6,950 bases of DNA, taken from the NCBI GenBank assembly GCA_023409695.1, contig JAEYQZ010000271.1, positions 1-6,950 of the forward strand, given 5' to 3'. Positions 1 through 6,330 of this stretch are shown here, piece by piece. Both the position numbers and the translations under genes were made by a program. Under the pieces are notes generated by a model, which saw only the letters and a program-made list of their open reading frames with translations, made no database searches and was not told the DNA's origin. The stretch is from Methanobacteriota archaeon (GTDB lineage Archaea > Methanobacteriota > Methanobacteria > Methanobacteriales > Methanobacteriaceae). The first letter of the stretch is position 1, and every line of letters begins with the position of its first letter.

Positions 1-195
1 CATAAGGGGATGCATTCTGGCAACTTTCTTTAAAGCCTCAATTAAATCATCTTCAAAAATATTGCCATTTAAAGTGGCAACTACAGCAACATTATTGGGA
101 ATTCTAAAATATTCCCTCATAACTCCCATTTTACATTTAAATTTATTAATGCATGTTTTGTTGTCTTTTTTCACTTCAAGAGTTTTAAAATTCAT
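1..195 (-). CDS. Partial acyltransferase-like protein, condensation-domain N-terminus (3' end beyond the window)
   Basis: Only the first 65 codons are present; the reading frame is open to the window edge. The start ATG (193-195) follows the flippase stop after 8 bp, with a GGGG-containing ribosome-binding site that overlaps that stop, so translation is probably coupled. From residue 27 the peptide reads REYFRIPNNVAVVATLNG, then a helix (EDDLIEALKKVAR) ending in MHPLM. This pattern, a strand with a conserved glycine and then an amphipathic helix closing on 'r-HPLL', is how condensation domains and related CoA-dependent acyltransferases (PapA or alcohol-acetyltransferase type) begin. The catalytic HxxxD motif would lie beyond the edge, so the function is unproven. 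If the assignment is right, the enzyme transfers an acyl group, and its place behind a flippase suggests acylation of an exported glycan or lipid. The coding call is firm; the family call is moderate. Confidence 0.6.
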   Translation of the reverse strand, partial: MNFKTLEVKKDNKTCINKFKCKMGVMREYFRIPNNVAVVATLNGNIFEDDLIEALKKVARMHPLM

Positions 196-203
196 GTTAT
201 CCC

Positions 204-1625
204 CTATTTTTCTACTAATTTTCTGATTATATCTCTGTCTCCTTTAGAAAATGTTTTAAAGAGAATTATAAGAGCAAAATATATGGCAGTGGCGAGTAAC
301 ACCATAATAAAGATGTTTAAATGTACTGAAATCATGAATAAAGACATGATAATTGTTGCAATGGCTGGTTTCCATATTAATTTGTGGAGGGGGACTTTGC
401 AGATGAACTTTGATAGGTAATAGAAAAGCATGATAAAGTTTACCAGTTCTGTTAGTACAGTTACAACGGCAGCACCTAAATAACTGAATTGTGGTATTAC
501 CACTAGATTAACACCTATATTAAAAACCATGTAAATAAACGTAAGTCTAATTGCTAAAACCTGTTTATTCATGGATATTAAAATTATCCCAAAGCTCGTG
601 GTTAAAAGTAGAAGCGGGACAGTCCAGATTAAAATCTGAAGCGCCATCACAGACCCTGAAAATGCAGATTGATAAAGAAGCAGAATTATATCCTGAGATA
701 AAATGGTGACTCCAGCTGCAATGGGCAGGCCCAGAATAATCATATATTTAATAGACTTGACGTAAATTAACTGGAAGGATTCCTTTGAAGAAACATGAAA
801 TCTGGAGAGCACTGGAAATATAACGGCACTGTAAACACTGGGAATAAAAAGCAGGACTTCTATTATTTTATATGGTGCTGTATACAATCCTACCACAATG
901 TAACCCTGAAATAATGAAAGCAGAACTGTATCTACCCTAAAAGCGATGGTAGAGAAAATTGAAGCAATGGATAAAGGCAATGCGAGGGTCAGTTTGGACT
1001 TCCAAAAATTCCAGTTTACCTGTAAATTGGGCCTTGGGAACCTGGCAAGGTAAATGAAAATAGTGTAAAACAGGACTACGCCGCTTACTATCAAATAGAT
1101 TAGAGCAAACCATTGGATGCTGAAATTACTAAGTATTCCATAAAAAACTCCTGAAAACAGCAGGATACTGTATAAGATTGTTCCTATGGATTGATATTCC
1201 ATTTTTTCATATGCCTGGAATACTGAATAGAAGAGCTGAGTAAATGACGTAAATACCATCCAGAGCCCCAAAAGGTAAACTACTTGAATAGTCTGGGTGG
1301 TGTAGTTAAATAAGTTCATAAATAATGCAATCAATCCCATTGTAATAGAGCTCAAAACCAGTTTAATTACGATAAGATTTCCAGTATAACTGGAAGAAAT
1401 AGATTTATCCCTTGCGATTTCCCTTACTGCAAGTATAGAAAGCCCTAAATCTGCGGTTACGCCCATAATTGTAGTAAAAGATATTCCAAATGTTAAAATA
1501 CCAAAATCAGATACCCCTAGATAACGGGCCAGGTAAATAGTGTAAAAGAAAGCCAGGATGTAATTAACAATTTGAGCGGTAAAAAGAATGCTTGTATTCT
1601 TGAAGATTCGTTTTACAGTGTTCAT
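204..1625 (-). CDS. Polysaccharide (oligosaccharide) flippase, Wzx/MOP superfamily
   Basis: This 473-residue polytopic membrane protein has about 12-14 hydrophobic segments along its whole length, the normal size for Wzx-like flippases. Such proteins move lipid-linked oligosaccharides or related precursors across the cytoplasmic membrane. Recognisable features are the N-terminal amphipathic start NTVKRIFKNTSILFTAQI (2-19), RYLGVSDFGILTF (34-46) typical of the first two helices, an acidic residue in the membrane at FRVDTVLL (D232), the VGLYTAPYKI loop (245-254) and PVLSRF (271-276). The start ATG is supported by TGAGG seven bases upstream. It lies 16 bp after a truncated flippase-like ORF and 8 bp before an acyltransferase-like gene, so the three probably share one transcript. 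The substrate cannot be read from the sequence; a surface glycan precursor is an inference. The gene appears intact. Confidence 0.9.
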   Translation of the reverse strand: MNTVKRIFKNTSILFTAQIVNYILAFFYTIYLARYLGVSDFGILTFGISFTTIMGVTADLGLSILAVREIARDKSISSSYTGNLIVIKLVLSSITMGLIALFMNLFNYTTQTIQVVYLLGLWMVFTSFTQLFYSVFQAYEKMEYQSIGTILYSILLFSGVFYGILSNFSIQWFALIYLIVSGVVLFYTIFIYLARFPRPNLQVNWNFWKSKLTLALPLSIASIFSTIAFRVDTVLLSLFQGYIVVGLYTAPYKIIEVLLFIPSVYSAVIFPVLSRFHVSSKESFQLIYVKSIKYMIILGLPIAAGVTILSQDIILLLYQSAFSGSVMALQILIWTVPLLLLTTSFGIILISMNKQVLAIRLTFIYMVFNIGVNLVVIPQFSYLGAAVVTVLTELVNFIMLFYYLSKFICKVPLHKLIWKPAIATIIMSLFMISVHLNIFIMVLLATAIYFALIILFKTFSKGDRDIIRKLVEK

Positions 1626-1641
1626 TCATATTCCTCAAGTA

Positions 1642-1905
1642 TCAAATATCGTCAAATTTTTCTGTTTCCGTACCTTGGGAATCATTCGGGATGGAAATCA
1701 TGCTTAGATCTGTAAAACTACTTAAAATTAAGGCCATGATCAATACAAATGAAAGAATTACAAAAAATTTAAGCCCTAAATAACATTCATAGGTAGCACA
1801 CAAAAGGATCAATGTAAATGAAGTAATTTGTGCAGAAAATAACGTTCCTGTGTTCTTTAAAGTTCTTTGTAAAGTGTTCGTATTGTTAAGATTTAAATTA
1901 ATCAT
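1642..1905 (-). pseudogene. Truncated flippase remnant (N-terminal fragment, 87 codons)
   Basis: Residues 10-68 align with the first 60 or so residues of the intact flippase next door: NTLQRTLKNTGTLFSAQI against NTVKRIFKNTSILFTAQI, then YLG, F-IL-F and DL at matching positions with a single one-residue gap. By eye this is about 23 identities in 60 aligned positions. Similarity fades in the last 20 residues, which turn polar and acidic (QGTETEKFDDI), and the frame stops 16 bp before the intact gene. Only about two of the usual 12-14 membrane segments remain, so it cannot act as a flippase alone. It is best read as the decayed 5' end of a duplicated flippase whose remainder was deleted. The ATG has no clear ribosome-binding site (AATAGTATTTT precedes it). 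A small expressed two-helix protein is a less likely alternative. It heads the flippase operon and may now serve as its leader region. Confidence 0.65.
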
Positions 1906-2002
1906 AAAATACTATTTTGATTTTAATTTAAAAATAAGAAGTAGATTATCACACAGACATCAATTCATAATGGTGATTAGTCCATTTAAAGAAGTTTTTA
2001 TT

Positions 2003-2013
2003 AGATATAAGTG
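2003..2013 (-). promoter_or_regulatory. Candidate TATA box for the leftward flippase operon
   Basis: On the minus strand this reads CACTTATATCT, an archaeal TATA-like octamer in the 196-bp divergent spacer. It would start transcription near 1980 and leave a leader of about 75 bases before the flippase remnant. A more AT-rich but less TATA-like stretch lies closer to that ORF (about 1921-1935). Assigned by eye only. Confidence 0.25.
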
Positions 2014-2060
2014 AGTACTAGGTTTAGACATAGATTCTAGTGATTATTTACATGGTATTC

Positions 2061-2070
2061 ACATATATGG
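2061..2070 (+). promoter_or_regulatory. Candidate TATA box for the TPR-CPBP gene
   Basis: ACATATATGG is a TATA-like element 32-41 bases before the ATG at 2102. A start about 25 bases downstream would fall near 2090 and leave a short leader holding the AAGGTAAGG ribosome-binding stretch. The spacing fits archaeal promoters; no BRE was clear enough to name. Confidence 0.4.
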
Positions 2071-2101
2071 TAATTTTTAATTTTCTACAAAAAAGGTAAG
2101 G

Positions 2102-3379
2102 ATGGGCAAAATGAGTGATGGTAACAATGATAAAAATTCATACAGGTTACTTGAAAATTATAACAATTTATTAGACCAGTTTGGAAAGCTTAAAAACGGC
2201 TATATGGCTGCAAAAGTATTAATAAGGATCGGGGACTTGTATAGGGATCTTATGAACCATGGTAAAGCTATGGAAAACTATAATCTTGCCCTTAAACTTT
2301 TTCATGATGAAGATGATACATGGGGAGAAGCTTTTACTCTGGAATCTATGGGTAACCTTTGGAAAAGCGCAAAAGTGTACTCTGAAGCGCGTAAATTTTA
2401 CAAACAGTCGTTAGAAAATTTTCAAGTAATTGGAAACAGGGAGATGGAACGGAATATTTTAAACAGGATTTCGGGCTGTCATCTGGCTGAAGGATCTATA
2501 GAAGATGCCCTGGATGTCCATAAAAAGATAGATGAATTGCCGTTGGACGTAGCTCAGATTTTTATAAACCAGGTGCATATTAAAAGGCTGTTAAATGAAA
2601 TTGGGGCTATTCGGCCCACAAAAGTACAATCTTTAACTTTGATTTGTTATATTTTGATACTTATATTTTCAGAACTGGTAACTACTTACTACATGACCTC
2701 CTGGGGAATTATTTTACATGTAATTTTAATTACTGCTTTAGTAATTAATTCTACATTAACTAAATCCGTTAAATTTTCATATCTTTTGCAGGCAATGATT
2801 TTATTACCTTTAATCAGGATTATGAGTCTTAGTATACCTGTTATGGAGTTAGAACCTCTCTACTGGCTGATCCTAATGTCAGTACCTGTTTTGGTTGCTG
2901 TATGGATGTTAATGCAGAGCCAGTGTCTAAGCAAGAAAATGGTTGGACTTAACACCAGAAATTTGCCTTTACAGCTACTAGTTGGTCTTACGGGTCTTGG
3001 CTTTGGATTTGTGGAGTATTTGATACTCCAACCTGCAGCCCTTGTATCGAATTTAAGTCCTGTGAGTGTAATCTTTGCAGGCTCAATTGTAATGATATCT
3101 ACTGGATTACTGGAAGAACTAGTCTTTAGGGGAATTATCCAGAGAAATGCAGAAAATATTATGGGGAAAATTTGGGGGATTATTTTTACTTCCCTTCTTT
3201 TTGTAGGTTTTAATATCAGCTGGAATTCTCCCCTGGATTTAATCTTCATTTTTGGAGTTTCAACCTGTTATGGGTATATATTCCAGAAGACACGCAGCAT
3301 ACTAGGAATAAGCATTTCTCACGGCCTTTGTAATGTTGTTCTTTTCATTATCCTGCCATTTTTTCTTATAAATGGATAG
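2102..3379 (+). CDS. TPR domain fused to a CPBP (CAAX protease/Abi-like) intramembrane domain
   Basis: The 425-residue protein has two parts. Residues 35-146 form about three tetratricopeptide repeats (for example IRIGDLYRDLMNHGKAMENY at 41-60 and MGNLWKSAKVYSEARKFY at 83-100), a protein-binding scaffold probably in the cytoplasm. Residues 178-425 are a multi-span membrane domain with CPBP family motifs: motif 1 EELVFRG (E338, E339, R343) and motif 3 HGLCN (H407, N411). Motif 2 should read FxxxH but reads FVGFN (F367, N371). The spacing E338 to N371 is 33, the same as E140 to H173 in Methanococcus maripaludis Rce1, so N371 sits where a catalytic histidine is expected. Proteolytic activity is therefore doubtful; a binding, scaffolding or altered catalytic role is possible. 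Two ATGs (2102 and 2111) each have a nearby AAGG, so the true start may be three codons later. A small membrane-protein gene follows 67 bp downstream. Confidence 0.88.
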   Translation: MGKMSDGNNDKNSYRLLENYNNLLDQFGKLKNGYMAAKVLIRIGDLYRDLMNHGKAMENYNLALKLFHDEDDTWGEAFTLESMGNLWKSAKVYSEARKFYKQSLENFQVIGNREMERNILNRISGCHLAEGSIEDALDVHKKIDELPLDVAQIFINQVHIKRLLNEIGAIRPTKVQSLTLICYILILIFSELVTTYYMTSWGIILHVILITALVINSTLTKSVKFSYLLQAMILLPLIRIMSLSIPVMELEPLYWLILMSVPVLVAVWMLMQSQCLSKKMVGLNTRNLPLQLLVGLTGLGFGFVEYLILQPAALVSNLSPVSVIFAGSIVMISTGLLEELVFRGIIQRNAENIMGKIWGIIFTSLLFVGFNISWNSPLDLIFIFGVSTCYGYIFQKTRSILGISISHGLCNVVLFIILPFFLING

Positions 3380-3396
3380 GGAGAAATACACATGAT
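3370..3396 (+). repeat. Duplicated translation-initiation sequence, copy 1
   Basis: This 27-base stretch spans the stop codon of the TPR-CPBP gene, an AGGGAG ribosome-binding site and the ATG of a 10-codon ORF. It closely matches the sequence at 3426-3451: both read AAATGGATA, then (G/A)GGAGAAA, a short A-rich spacer and CATGAT, with only a few mismatches and one gap. Confidence 0.6.
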
Positions 3397-3424
3397 TACA
3401 GAATGCATGGAATATTTTAAGTAA
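3392..3424 (+). CDS. Candidate 10-codon mini-ORF with a good ribosome-binding site
   Basis: It encodes MITECMEYFK and ends in TAA. AGGGAG lies eight bases upstream and overlaps the preceding gene's stop, so translation could reinitiate here. The next gene's ribosome-binding site begins about ten bases after this stop. It could be a leader peptide that couples translation of the 84-residue membrane protein to the upstream gene. It could equally be the remains of a duplicated gene start. The product resembles nothing I recognise, and it is too short to judge by codon use. Confidence 0.25.
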   Translation: MITECMEYFK

Positions 3425-3425
3425 A

Positions 3426-3451
3426 AAATGGATAAGGAGAAAAAACATGAT
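3426..3451 (+). repeat. Duplicated translation-initiation sequence, copy 2
   Basis: This is the partner of 3370-3396, offset by 56 bases. It holds the AAGGAG ribosome-binding site (3434-3439) and the ATG (3447) of the 84-residue membrane protein. It suggests a local tandem duplication of the start region of that gene, with the upstream copy now giving the 10-codon mini-ORF. Confidence 0.6.
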
Positions 3452-3701
3452 ATCAATTATCACAGGCACAACAACCAATGTAACAATGAGTCAGATAATG
3501 GATTACAGCATTGTAGCAGTGCTTTTTTTGCTGCTGTTCCTGTCTCTTAGAAATATAATACGTGGGGAGATTTCAAACAGGCCTAAAGTGGGAATTTTGA
3601 TGCGTAACCTTAATATAGTGTCAATACCTCTTTTAATAATGTTTGTGACTATAATAATCTACAGGATATACTCATCTTCGCCTTTATTCTCTAATTTCTA
3701 G
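3447..3701 (+). CDS. Small two-helix membrane protein, unknown function
   Basis: I do not recognise a family for this 84-residue protein. A short polar N-terminus rich in Ser/Thr (1-17) is followed by a membrane segment at about 18-35 (SIVAVLFLLLFLSL), a basic loop (R35, R39, R45, K47, R53) and a second segment at about 55-75 (IVSIPLLIMFVTIIIY). A short polar tail follows. By the positive-inside rule the loop should be cytoplasmic with both ends outside. The start is well supported by AAGGAG seven bases upstream. It follows the TPR-CPBP gene on the same strand with no obvious promoter between, so co-transcription is likely and it may be a partner of that protein (inference). The coding call rests on the ribosome-binding site and the coherent helix-loop-helix pattern. 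Confidence 0.7.
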   Translation: MISIITGTTTNVTMSQIMDYSIVAVLFLLLFLSLRNIIRGEISNRPKVGILMRNLNIVSIPLLIMFVTIIIYRIYSSSPLFSNF

Positions 3702-3717
3702 TAAATATTAGAATTAG
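3691..3717 (+). terminator. Weak hairpin at the end of the small membrane-protein gene
   Basis: CTAATTTCTA pairs with TAGAATTAG around an 8-base loop, giving a nine-pair stem with one bulged T. It overlaps the last codons and stop. No strong T-run follows directly, so it may only stabilise the mRNA 3' end. Confidence 0.25.
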
Positions 3718-3845
3718 TGAATTAGAAGTAGTCCTAGATTTATTCTTAATGTAGTTATCAAGTACTATCAAACTTTAGACAAATGATGCTCAATATAACA
3801 TTGAAATAAATAAGTTAGACCATTATTCAAACCTATAAGAAATAG

Positions 3846-3865
3846 ATTAAAAACTAAAAAACTTT
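3846..3865 (-). terminator. T-rich tract downstream of the HAD gene, candidate archaeal terminator
   Basis: Read on the minus strand this is AAAGTTTTTTAGTTTTTAAT, 38 bases past the HAD gene stop. Runs of T without a hairpin are sufficient for termination in many archaea. It lies in the convergent spacer shared with the rightward operon. Confidence 0.35.
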
Positions 3866-3903
3866 ATTGAATGAGTACTAATTTTATTATTTTATATATT
3901 CAA

Positions 3904-4548
3904 TTAAAAACTATTTATATTCATTATTTCATGAAAACTGTCTATACAAAAATCTGGATTAAATTGCTCTAAAAATTTACGGGATCTTATCCCGCAGGTA
4001 ACCGAAATTGTAAGCATTTCCTGTTTTAAACCTGTTTTTATATCTTCTTCAGTATCACCCACAATTATACATCTCTTATTAGGCCTTCCCATTAAATATC
4101 TCTCAACTAATTTATTTTTAGGGCCTTTACCGCTAATTATAGATTTAAAATAGCTTTTTAAGCCTAGATTGGATAGTTCCCAGTGGAGATTTTCTGTATT
4201 ATTTCTTAAGGTAACCAGAACAAGATCAAATTCTTTATTTAGATTGAATAAGACATTTTTTACCTCTGGAAAAAGTTCATCATACTGCAGGTAAGATTTT
4301 TTTTCTATCTTTTGCAGCCATTCCTCTTCAAAACTAACTATAGCTTCCTCTGAGAAGGATACAGGTAAAATATCACGTGTTTTTATACCAGCTCGTTTCA
4401 TATTCCAGAATTTTTCAGGGGAAACTTTTGATTCTGGTACTCCTTTTTCATTAAGGATATCTTGATAAAGTTTATAATGCCTTGGAGAAGTATCTAACAA
4501 AGTCCCGTCTAAATCTAAAAAAATAATTCCAGATATTTCAATCACCAT
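3904..4548 (-). CDS. HAD-superfamily hydrolase (phosphoglycolate phosphatase-like)
   Basis: This 214-residue soluble protein carries the full set of HAD motifs. Motif I is FLDLDGTLLD, with the nucleophile D12 and the acid/base D14. Motif II is LVTLRNN with T113, the conserved lysine is K144 or K146 in GPKNK, and motif IV is IIVGDTEEDIKTG with D165 and D169. The region between motif I and motif II (about 20-95) looks like a helical C1 cap, as in phosphoglycolate or pyrophosphate phosphatases. It should remove a phosphate from a small metabolite; the substrate is not evident. It begins 17 bp after the stop of the ATP-grasp gene and lacks a clear ribosome-binding site, so it probably depends on co-transcription and perhaps reinitiation. 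The pairing suggests both enzymes act in one pathway. The start is constrained because the nucleophile is already at residue 12. Confidence 0.88.
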   Translation of the reverse strand: MVIEISGIIFLDLDGTLLDTSPRHYKLYQDILNEKGVPESKVSPEKFWNMKRAGIKTRDILPVSFSEEAIVSFEEEWLQKIEKKSYLQYDELFPEVKNVLFNLNKEFDLVLVTLRNNTENLHWELSNLGLKSYFKSIISGKGPKNKLVERYLMGRPNKRCIIVGDTEEDIKTGLKQEMLTISVTCGIRSRKFLEQFNPDFCIDSFHEIMNINSF

Positions 4549-4565
4549 AAAATAATAGATAAGAT

Positions 4566-5645
4566 TTAAATATATTGATTTCTGCGCTTTTTCAGGTCAT
4601 TTTCATATTCACTGACCTTTTTCATATTAGTTAAAACAGGTTCTGTGTCCATTCCCCTGATCCATGCGTATTCTGAGGGTAATGGGTTTATTTTTTTCTT
4701 TATCTCAGGTAATTCTTCGTCAAAGGCTAATTTTAAATAGATATAAGGCATGTTAAGTCCTAATTTTGTAAAAAATAGACTTGTAGTAAAAAATCTACCG
4801 ATATTTATCTCTGTAGGATTAGGAATTCCTTTGATATCATAGGTCATATCTACTGACCATACGCCATGAGGCTTGGAATCTATGCTCAAAATGGATTTTT
4901 GAGATATTTCATCCACTAATGGGTCGGATACTGTAACTCCTGTACCTGTTATACCTGTAACTCCAGACAACGTCCGATCATTAAAGGCCCAGTTAAGTCT
5001 TTTTCTCCCCTGTGCAACTATCAGTTCTCCTTTGTCCCATAGGGACATCCATGTGACTGATGTGGGACTTAAATATTCAGCTGCCATAAATTTGCCCCAT
5101 CCCTCAAAATAATCGATCCAGCTTTTAGCGAAATCTACATCGGAAGTGGGCAGTGCCCCATTACCTGCGGCTCCTTTAATTGACCTGATCCAGATTGTAT
5201 TTCCTAAAGTTTTGAAAGCTTCTTTTAAATCATCCTCATTGTTGATAATAAATGATTTAGGAACTTCAATTCCAGATTTTTCCCAGATTTCCCATGATTT
5301 TAATTTATTGATGCAGTTTTCTACTGATTCATGTCTTGGTAAACAGGTAGTTACATTCATTTTTTTTAGCTTGTTCCTGAATCTGGATATTGCCAGTACT
5401 TCAAAATCGTTCTGTACATGGATAAATTCTGGTTTATTCTCTTTTATTATGCCTTCAAGAATTAAGTAATAGTCTTTTTCGTTAGCATTTGGAATTAAAT
5501 GACGTTTTTCAACATCTGCCTTGCAGAGATCGTAAGGATCGCTGGTCATTCCAATTATAAATAATTTTTCTGATGATTCCCTGATTGATTGGATAAAATT
5601 ATTTGAAGGAGTTCCGCCAGCTCCCCCTACAAGTAAACGTTTCAT
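4566..5645 (-). CDS. ATP-grasp domain ligase (carbamoyl-phosphate-synthase-like)
   Basis: This 359-residue soluble protein belongs to the ATP-grasp superfamily, enzymes that join a carboxylate to an amine or other nucleophile through an acyl-phosphate. The N-terminal pre-ATP-grasp fold begins with a glycine-rich LLVGGAGGTPSNN (4-16). Next come NKLKSWEIWEKSGIEVPKS (113-131), usual just before the nucleotide lobe, and the flexible loop IRSIKGAAGNGA (153-164) with K157. Next is AAEYL (188-192), where E190 probably helps hold the nucleotide. The metal site is at SVDMTYD (D266) and NPTEINIGRF (276-285), with E279 and N281 expected to bind magnesium. The start ATG has AAAGGGG about eight bases upstream. 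A HAD phosphatase-like gene follows 17 bp downstream. The substrates are unknown; making a modified amino acid, peptide or sugar-acid amide is possible. The enzyme looks intact. Confidence 0.85.
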   Translation of the reverse strand: MKRLLVGGAGGTPSNNFIQSIRESSEKLFIIGMTSDPYDLCKADVEKRHLIPNANEKDYYLILEGIIKENKPEFIHVQNDFEVLAISRFRNKLKKMNVTTCLPRHESVENCINKLKSWEIWEKSGIEVPKSFIINNEDDLKEAFKTLGNTIWIRSIKGAAGNGALPTSDVDFAKSWIDYFEGWGKFMAAEYLSPTSVTWMSLWDKGELIVAQGRKRLNWAFNDRTLSGVTGITGTGVTVSDPLVDEISQKSILSIDSKPHGVWSVDMTYDIKGIPNPTEINIGRFFTTSLFFTKLGLNMPYIYLKLAFDEELPEIKKKINPLPSEYAWIRGMDTEPVLTNMKKVSEYENDLKKRRNQYI

Positions 5646-6297
5646 TTTTTAACCCCTTTTTAGATATAATCTATAATCTGATTTGTTAATACTTCGAAGA
5701 TAGATAACATAAACATCGCCAGTAATTTATTCTTCTCAGATTCTATTTTTTTAACTAATAACTTTTGATTAATTAACTTTTGATGAATAAATCCTTTATT
5801 TAATCTGTTTAATCATTTATGCACATATCTACAGGATGGTTATAGATGTATTTGTGAATAATTTCAGAATTTCAAGAATTGTGATAAATTTAAAATGTCT
5901 AAATGTCATATAAAACTAAAATAAATTGATATAAAATGTTTAAATAAATGAAAAAATGTAATTACGGTCCGTGAGTTAAAAATAGGATTTTTTTTACCTT
6001 AAATATCAATTAAAGACAATTTTAGAATTAAATATTATTTGTTTAAGTAAATTAAATATTTAGAAAGTTTAGTTAGATTTTAGTAAGTTAAAAAGAGGAA
6101 ATTTTTATCTATATCTCTAATCAAAGGCAATTTTATAATCTGATTAAATTATTTAATATTTAAACAGTTTAATTAGTTTTTAGTAATAAGAAAGGATAAT
6201 TTTTACCTTTCTAATCAAAGATCATTTTAAGATTAAATAAATTAAATATCTAATATAAAAATTTTAATTAGATTTTAATAAGTTAAAAAGGATAATT
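5646..6297. other. 652-bp gene-free AT-rich spacer
   Basis: No frame here gives a convincing protein on either strand. The left part (5646-5974) holds the ribosome-binding site of the ATP-grasp gene, a 15-bp tandem repeat and a lone GC-rich ACGGTCCGT (5964-5972). The promoter of the ATP-grasp gene must lie here unless it reads through from the NTF2-like gene, but no single TATA box stands out. The right part is the degenerate tandem array described separately. Confidence 0.7.
5759..5788. repeat. 15-bp direct tandem repeat, two copies
   Basis: TAACTTTTGATTAAT is followed at once by TAACTTTTGATGAAT, 14 of 15 bases identical. It lies 114 bp upstream of the ATP-grasp start. It could be a paired protein-binding site or simple slippage. 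Confidence 0.5.
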
Positions 6298-6330
6298 TTA
6301 TCTTACGTCTTCAATTAAAATTATTTTACC
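5975..6330. repeat. Degenerate tandem array, three full units of about 95-112 bp plus a half unit
   Basis: Units begin at 5975, 6087, 6187 and 6282. On the plus strand each opens with GTTAAAAAGGATAATTTT or a close variant, continues with a TCTAATCAAAG or TCAATTAAAG block and then CAATTTTA. The three full units close with a variant of AGTTTAATTAGATTTTAGTAA (that is, AGTTTAATTAG then ATTTTAGTAA). The fourth unit is partial and runs into the last codons of the NTF2-like gene, where the same opening block and TCAATTAAA appear; similarity ends near 6330. On the minus strand every unit carries a T-run (CCTTTTTAAC) shortly after a stop codon, so the array may act as serial terminators for that gene. 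Unit length varies through small gaps, so the copies are old. Confidence 0.65.

Noticed and set aside
2017..2041. ACTAG / CTAGT inverted repeat in the divergent spacer
   Set aside because: Five-base arms separated by 15 bases are expected by chance in a spacer of this length.
2860..3249. 129-codon open frame on the minus strand
   Set aside because: It lies antisense inside the TPR-CPBP gene, over codons for its membrane helices, and has no domain or ribosome-binding support.
5146..5469. 107-codon open frame on the plus strand
   Set aside because: It is antisense to the intact ATP-grasp gene, whose motifs run through the same bases.
5964..5972. ACGGTCCGT palindrome as an operator
   Set aside because: Four-base arms around a single centre base are too short to stand out, and no second copy or promoter lies close by.
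5975..6330. CRISPR array
   Set aside because: The units are about 100 bp, alike along most of their length and diverged, with no constant short repeat separated by unique spacers.
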